A stretch of DNA of 64,000 nt, taken from the NCBI RefSeq assembly GCF_007830635.1, contig NZ_VLLA01000001.1:95868-159867 (forward strand), given 5' to 3'. This document shows positions 62,941 through 64,000 of this stretch, one piece after another (positions within the stretch are counted from its first letter, which is position 1; each line of letters opens with the position of its first letter). The position numbers and the translations under genes are program-made. Below the pieces are notes generated by a model, which was not told the origin of the DNA, ran no database searches, and saw only the letters and a program-made list of their open reading frames with translations. This DNA is from Bradyrhizobium huanghuaihaiense. GTDB taxonomy: Bacteria; Pseudomonadota; Alphaproteobacteria; Rhizobiales; Xanthobacteraceae.

Positions 62941-64000
62941 TCAGCTTGCCGCAGGCAGCGCATTCTCCGTCGCCACACTCCACGGGCGCTCGGCTGAGGC
63001 GAGGCCGATCAGGCGGCCCTGAATGTAGTCGCAGCCCCAGTCGCGCAGCATGTTGGCCGCCTCCTCGTCCTGCACCCATTCGGCGACGGTCTTGATGTCG
63101 AGGCGGCGGGCGAGGTCGATCAGGGTCTGCACGAAGGCGCGGTCGTCGGCGGAGTGCGTGATGTTCTGCACGAAGGCGCCGTCGATCTTGACGATGTCGA
63201 CGCCGAGCTTGCGCAGGTTTCGGAACGAGGTGTAGCCGGCGCCGAAATCGTCGATGGCGATGCGGCTGCCGAAATTCTTCAGCCGCGTGACGAAGCCGCG
63301 GACGTCGTCGATGTCCTGGATCGCGACCGTCTCGGTGATCTCGACGATCAACCGCTCGGCGACGCCGGGATGGGCCAGCATCAGCGACTCGATTCCCGCC
63401 CACCAGTCCGGATCCATGGTGGTGTCGGGCGAGATATTGAGGCTGAGACTGACATCGGGCGCAGCCGCGAGCTCGGCGACCACGAGCTCGAGCACGCGGT
63501 GATCGACCAGGCGGATGAGACCGAGCCGCTCGGCGACCGGCACGATGTCGGGCGCGAGCAGGACCTGGCCGTCGCCCTGGTCCATCCGCACCAGGCATTC
63601 GTGGAATGCGCGCTGGCGCGAGACGGCTGCGACCACCGGCTCATAGGCGAGCTTGATGCGGCGCTCGTTCAGCGCCGTGACGATCTCGTCGGTGACACGG
63701 ATGTTGACGCGGCGCTGCGCATCGCGCGTGGCATCCGGACGCCACGCCGCAAACGAGCCGGCCCGCCGGCGCTTGGCGGCGTCGAGCGTCTCATGGGCGC
63801 GGTTCACAGCCTCGTCGGTGTTGCGGGCATAGCGCGGCAGGCTGACCGCGCCGATCGAGGCGGTGACCGAGACCGGACCGGATTTCGTCGGCACCACCTC
63901 GTCGCGGATGCCAGCGAGGAAACGCTCGGCGGCGACGTTCATATCGTCGATGGTGCAGTTCTTCAGGATCAGGCCGAACTTGTTGCCGGAGAAGCGCCCG
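62941..64000 (-). CDS. Degenerate GGDEF + EAL domain protein (partial, cut by window edge)
   Basis: The visible 352-residue C-terminal part runs off the right edge. It begins inside a GGDEF domain whose signature is RFSGNKFGLIL, so GGDEF has become SGNKF and is not expected to make cyclic di-GMP. The EAL domain (about 250 residues) has ECL in place of EAL, followed by LNIS, VEITETVAI, IDDFGAGYTSFRNL, KIDGAF and a late AEWV glutamate; the metal-binding residues are mostly kept, so phosphodiesterase activity is possible. The beginning of the gene is not in view. Confidence 0.88.
   Translation of the reverse strand, partial: GRFSGNKFGLILKNCTIDDMNVAAERFLAGIRDEVVPTKSGPVSVTASIGAVSLPRYARNTDEAVNRAHETLDAAKRRRAGSFAAWRPDATRDAQRRVNIRVTDEIVTALNERRIKLAYEPVVAAVSRQRAFHECLVRMDQGDGQVLLAPDIVPVAERLGLIRLVDHRVLELVVAELAAAPDVSLSLNISPDTTMDPDWWAGIESLMLAHPGVAERLIVEITETVAIQDIDDVRGFVTRLKNFGSRIAIDDFGAGYTSFRNLRKLGVDIVKIDGAFVQNITHSADDRAFVQTLIDLARRLDIKTVAEWVQDEEAANMLRDWGCDYIQGRLIGLASAERPWSVATENALPAAS

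Overview
The window is high-GC DNA from an alphaproteobacterium, most likely Bradyrhizobium or a close relative. The evidence is the many palindromic intergenic repeats of the kind scattered through Bradyrhizobium genomes, an amino acid:carrier-protein ligase whose metal-site residues fall at the positions I remember for the B. japonicum enzyme, and a catabolic gene content rich in acyl-CoA enzymes and ABC transporters. I saw no rRNA, tRNA, phage, transposase or CRISPR array. Coordinates come from reading the sequence; functions come from motif recognition without database searches.

Layout. 0.1-8.6 kb (+): an iron-alcohol-dehydrogenase-fold reductase, an acyl-CoA ligase and a complete five-gene oligopeptide-type ABC importer. 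8.7-9.5 kb (-): a CREST-type (ceramidase-like) membrane protein behind a twin palindromic operator. 9.8-18.8 kb (-): an acyl-CoA catabolic block with two acyl-CoA dehydrogenases, a glutathione transferase, an AraC regulator, a BKACE-type beta-keto acid cleavage enzyme and both subunits of a biotin-dependent acyl-CoA carboxylase; every long junction carries a palindromic repeat. 19.1-21.9 kb (+): a second acyl-CoA ligase and an orphan branched-chain-amino-acid-type binding protein. 22-26 kb: an XRE regulator divergent from a VIT/vWA surface protein with a sorting signal, followed by its class GN-like sortase. 26.1-32.7 kb: an NDP-forming acyl-CoA synthetase, a lone MCE/MlaD protein and an autotransporter.

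32.9-45.3 kb is a nitrogen-scavenging module. On the minus strand lie urtABCDE (urea/short-amide ABC importer), fmdA and fmdB (formamidase and zinc-ribbon partner) and amiE (aliphatic amidase). Divergent from urtA is a large hybrid histidine kinase with a permease-like sensor, plus its LuxR-type response regulator; a sigma-54-like promoter precedes the kinase. A 54-bp tandem repeat between urtC and urtD repeats the ribosome-binding site and start of urtD, creating four in-frame 16-codon mini-ORFs.

45.7-51 kb: a Baeyer-Villiger-type monooxygenase, a secreted trypsin-like protease, a HAD hydrolase and the methionine-salvage pair mtnP-mtnA. 51.2-55.1 kb is the most unusual locus: a stand-alone carrier protein divergent from an acyl-CoA dehydrogenase homologue, an aminoacyl-tRNA-synthetase-like amino acid:carrier-protein ligase and a GNAT-like protein. 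The end product of this set is, to my knowledge, unknown. 55.4-64 kb: a PAS-GGDEF-EAL protein, a tripartite tricarboxylate transporter, a MarR/monooxygenase divergent pair with an evident operator, and the end of a degenerate-GGDEF/EAL protein cut by the right edge.
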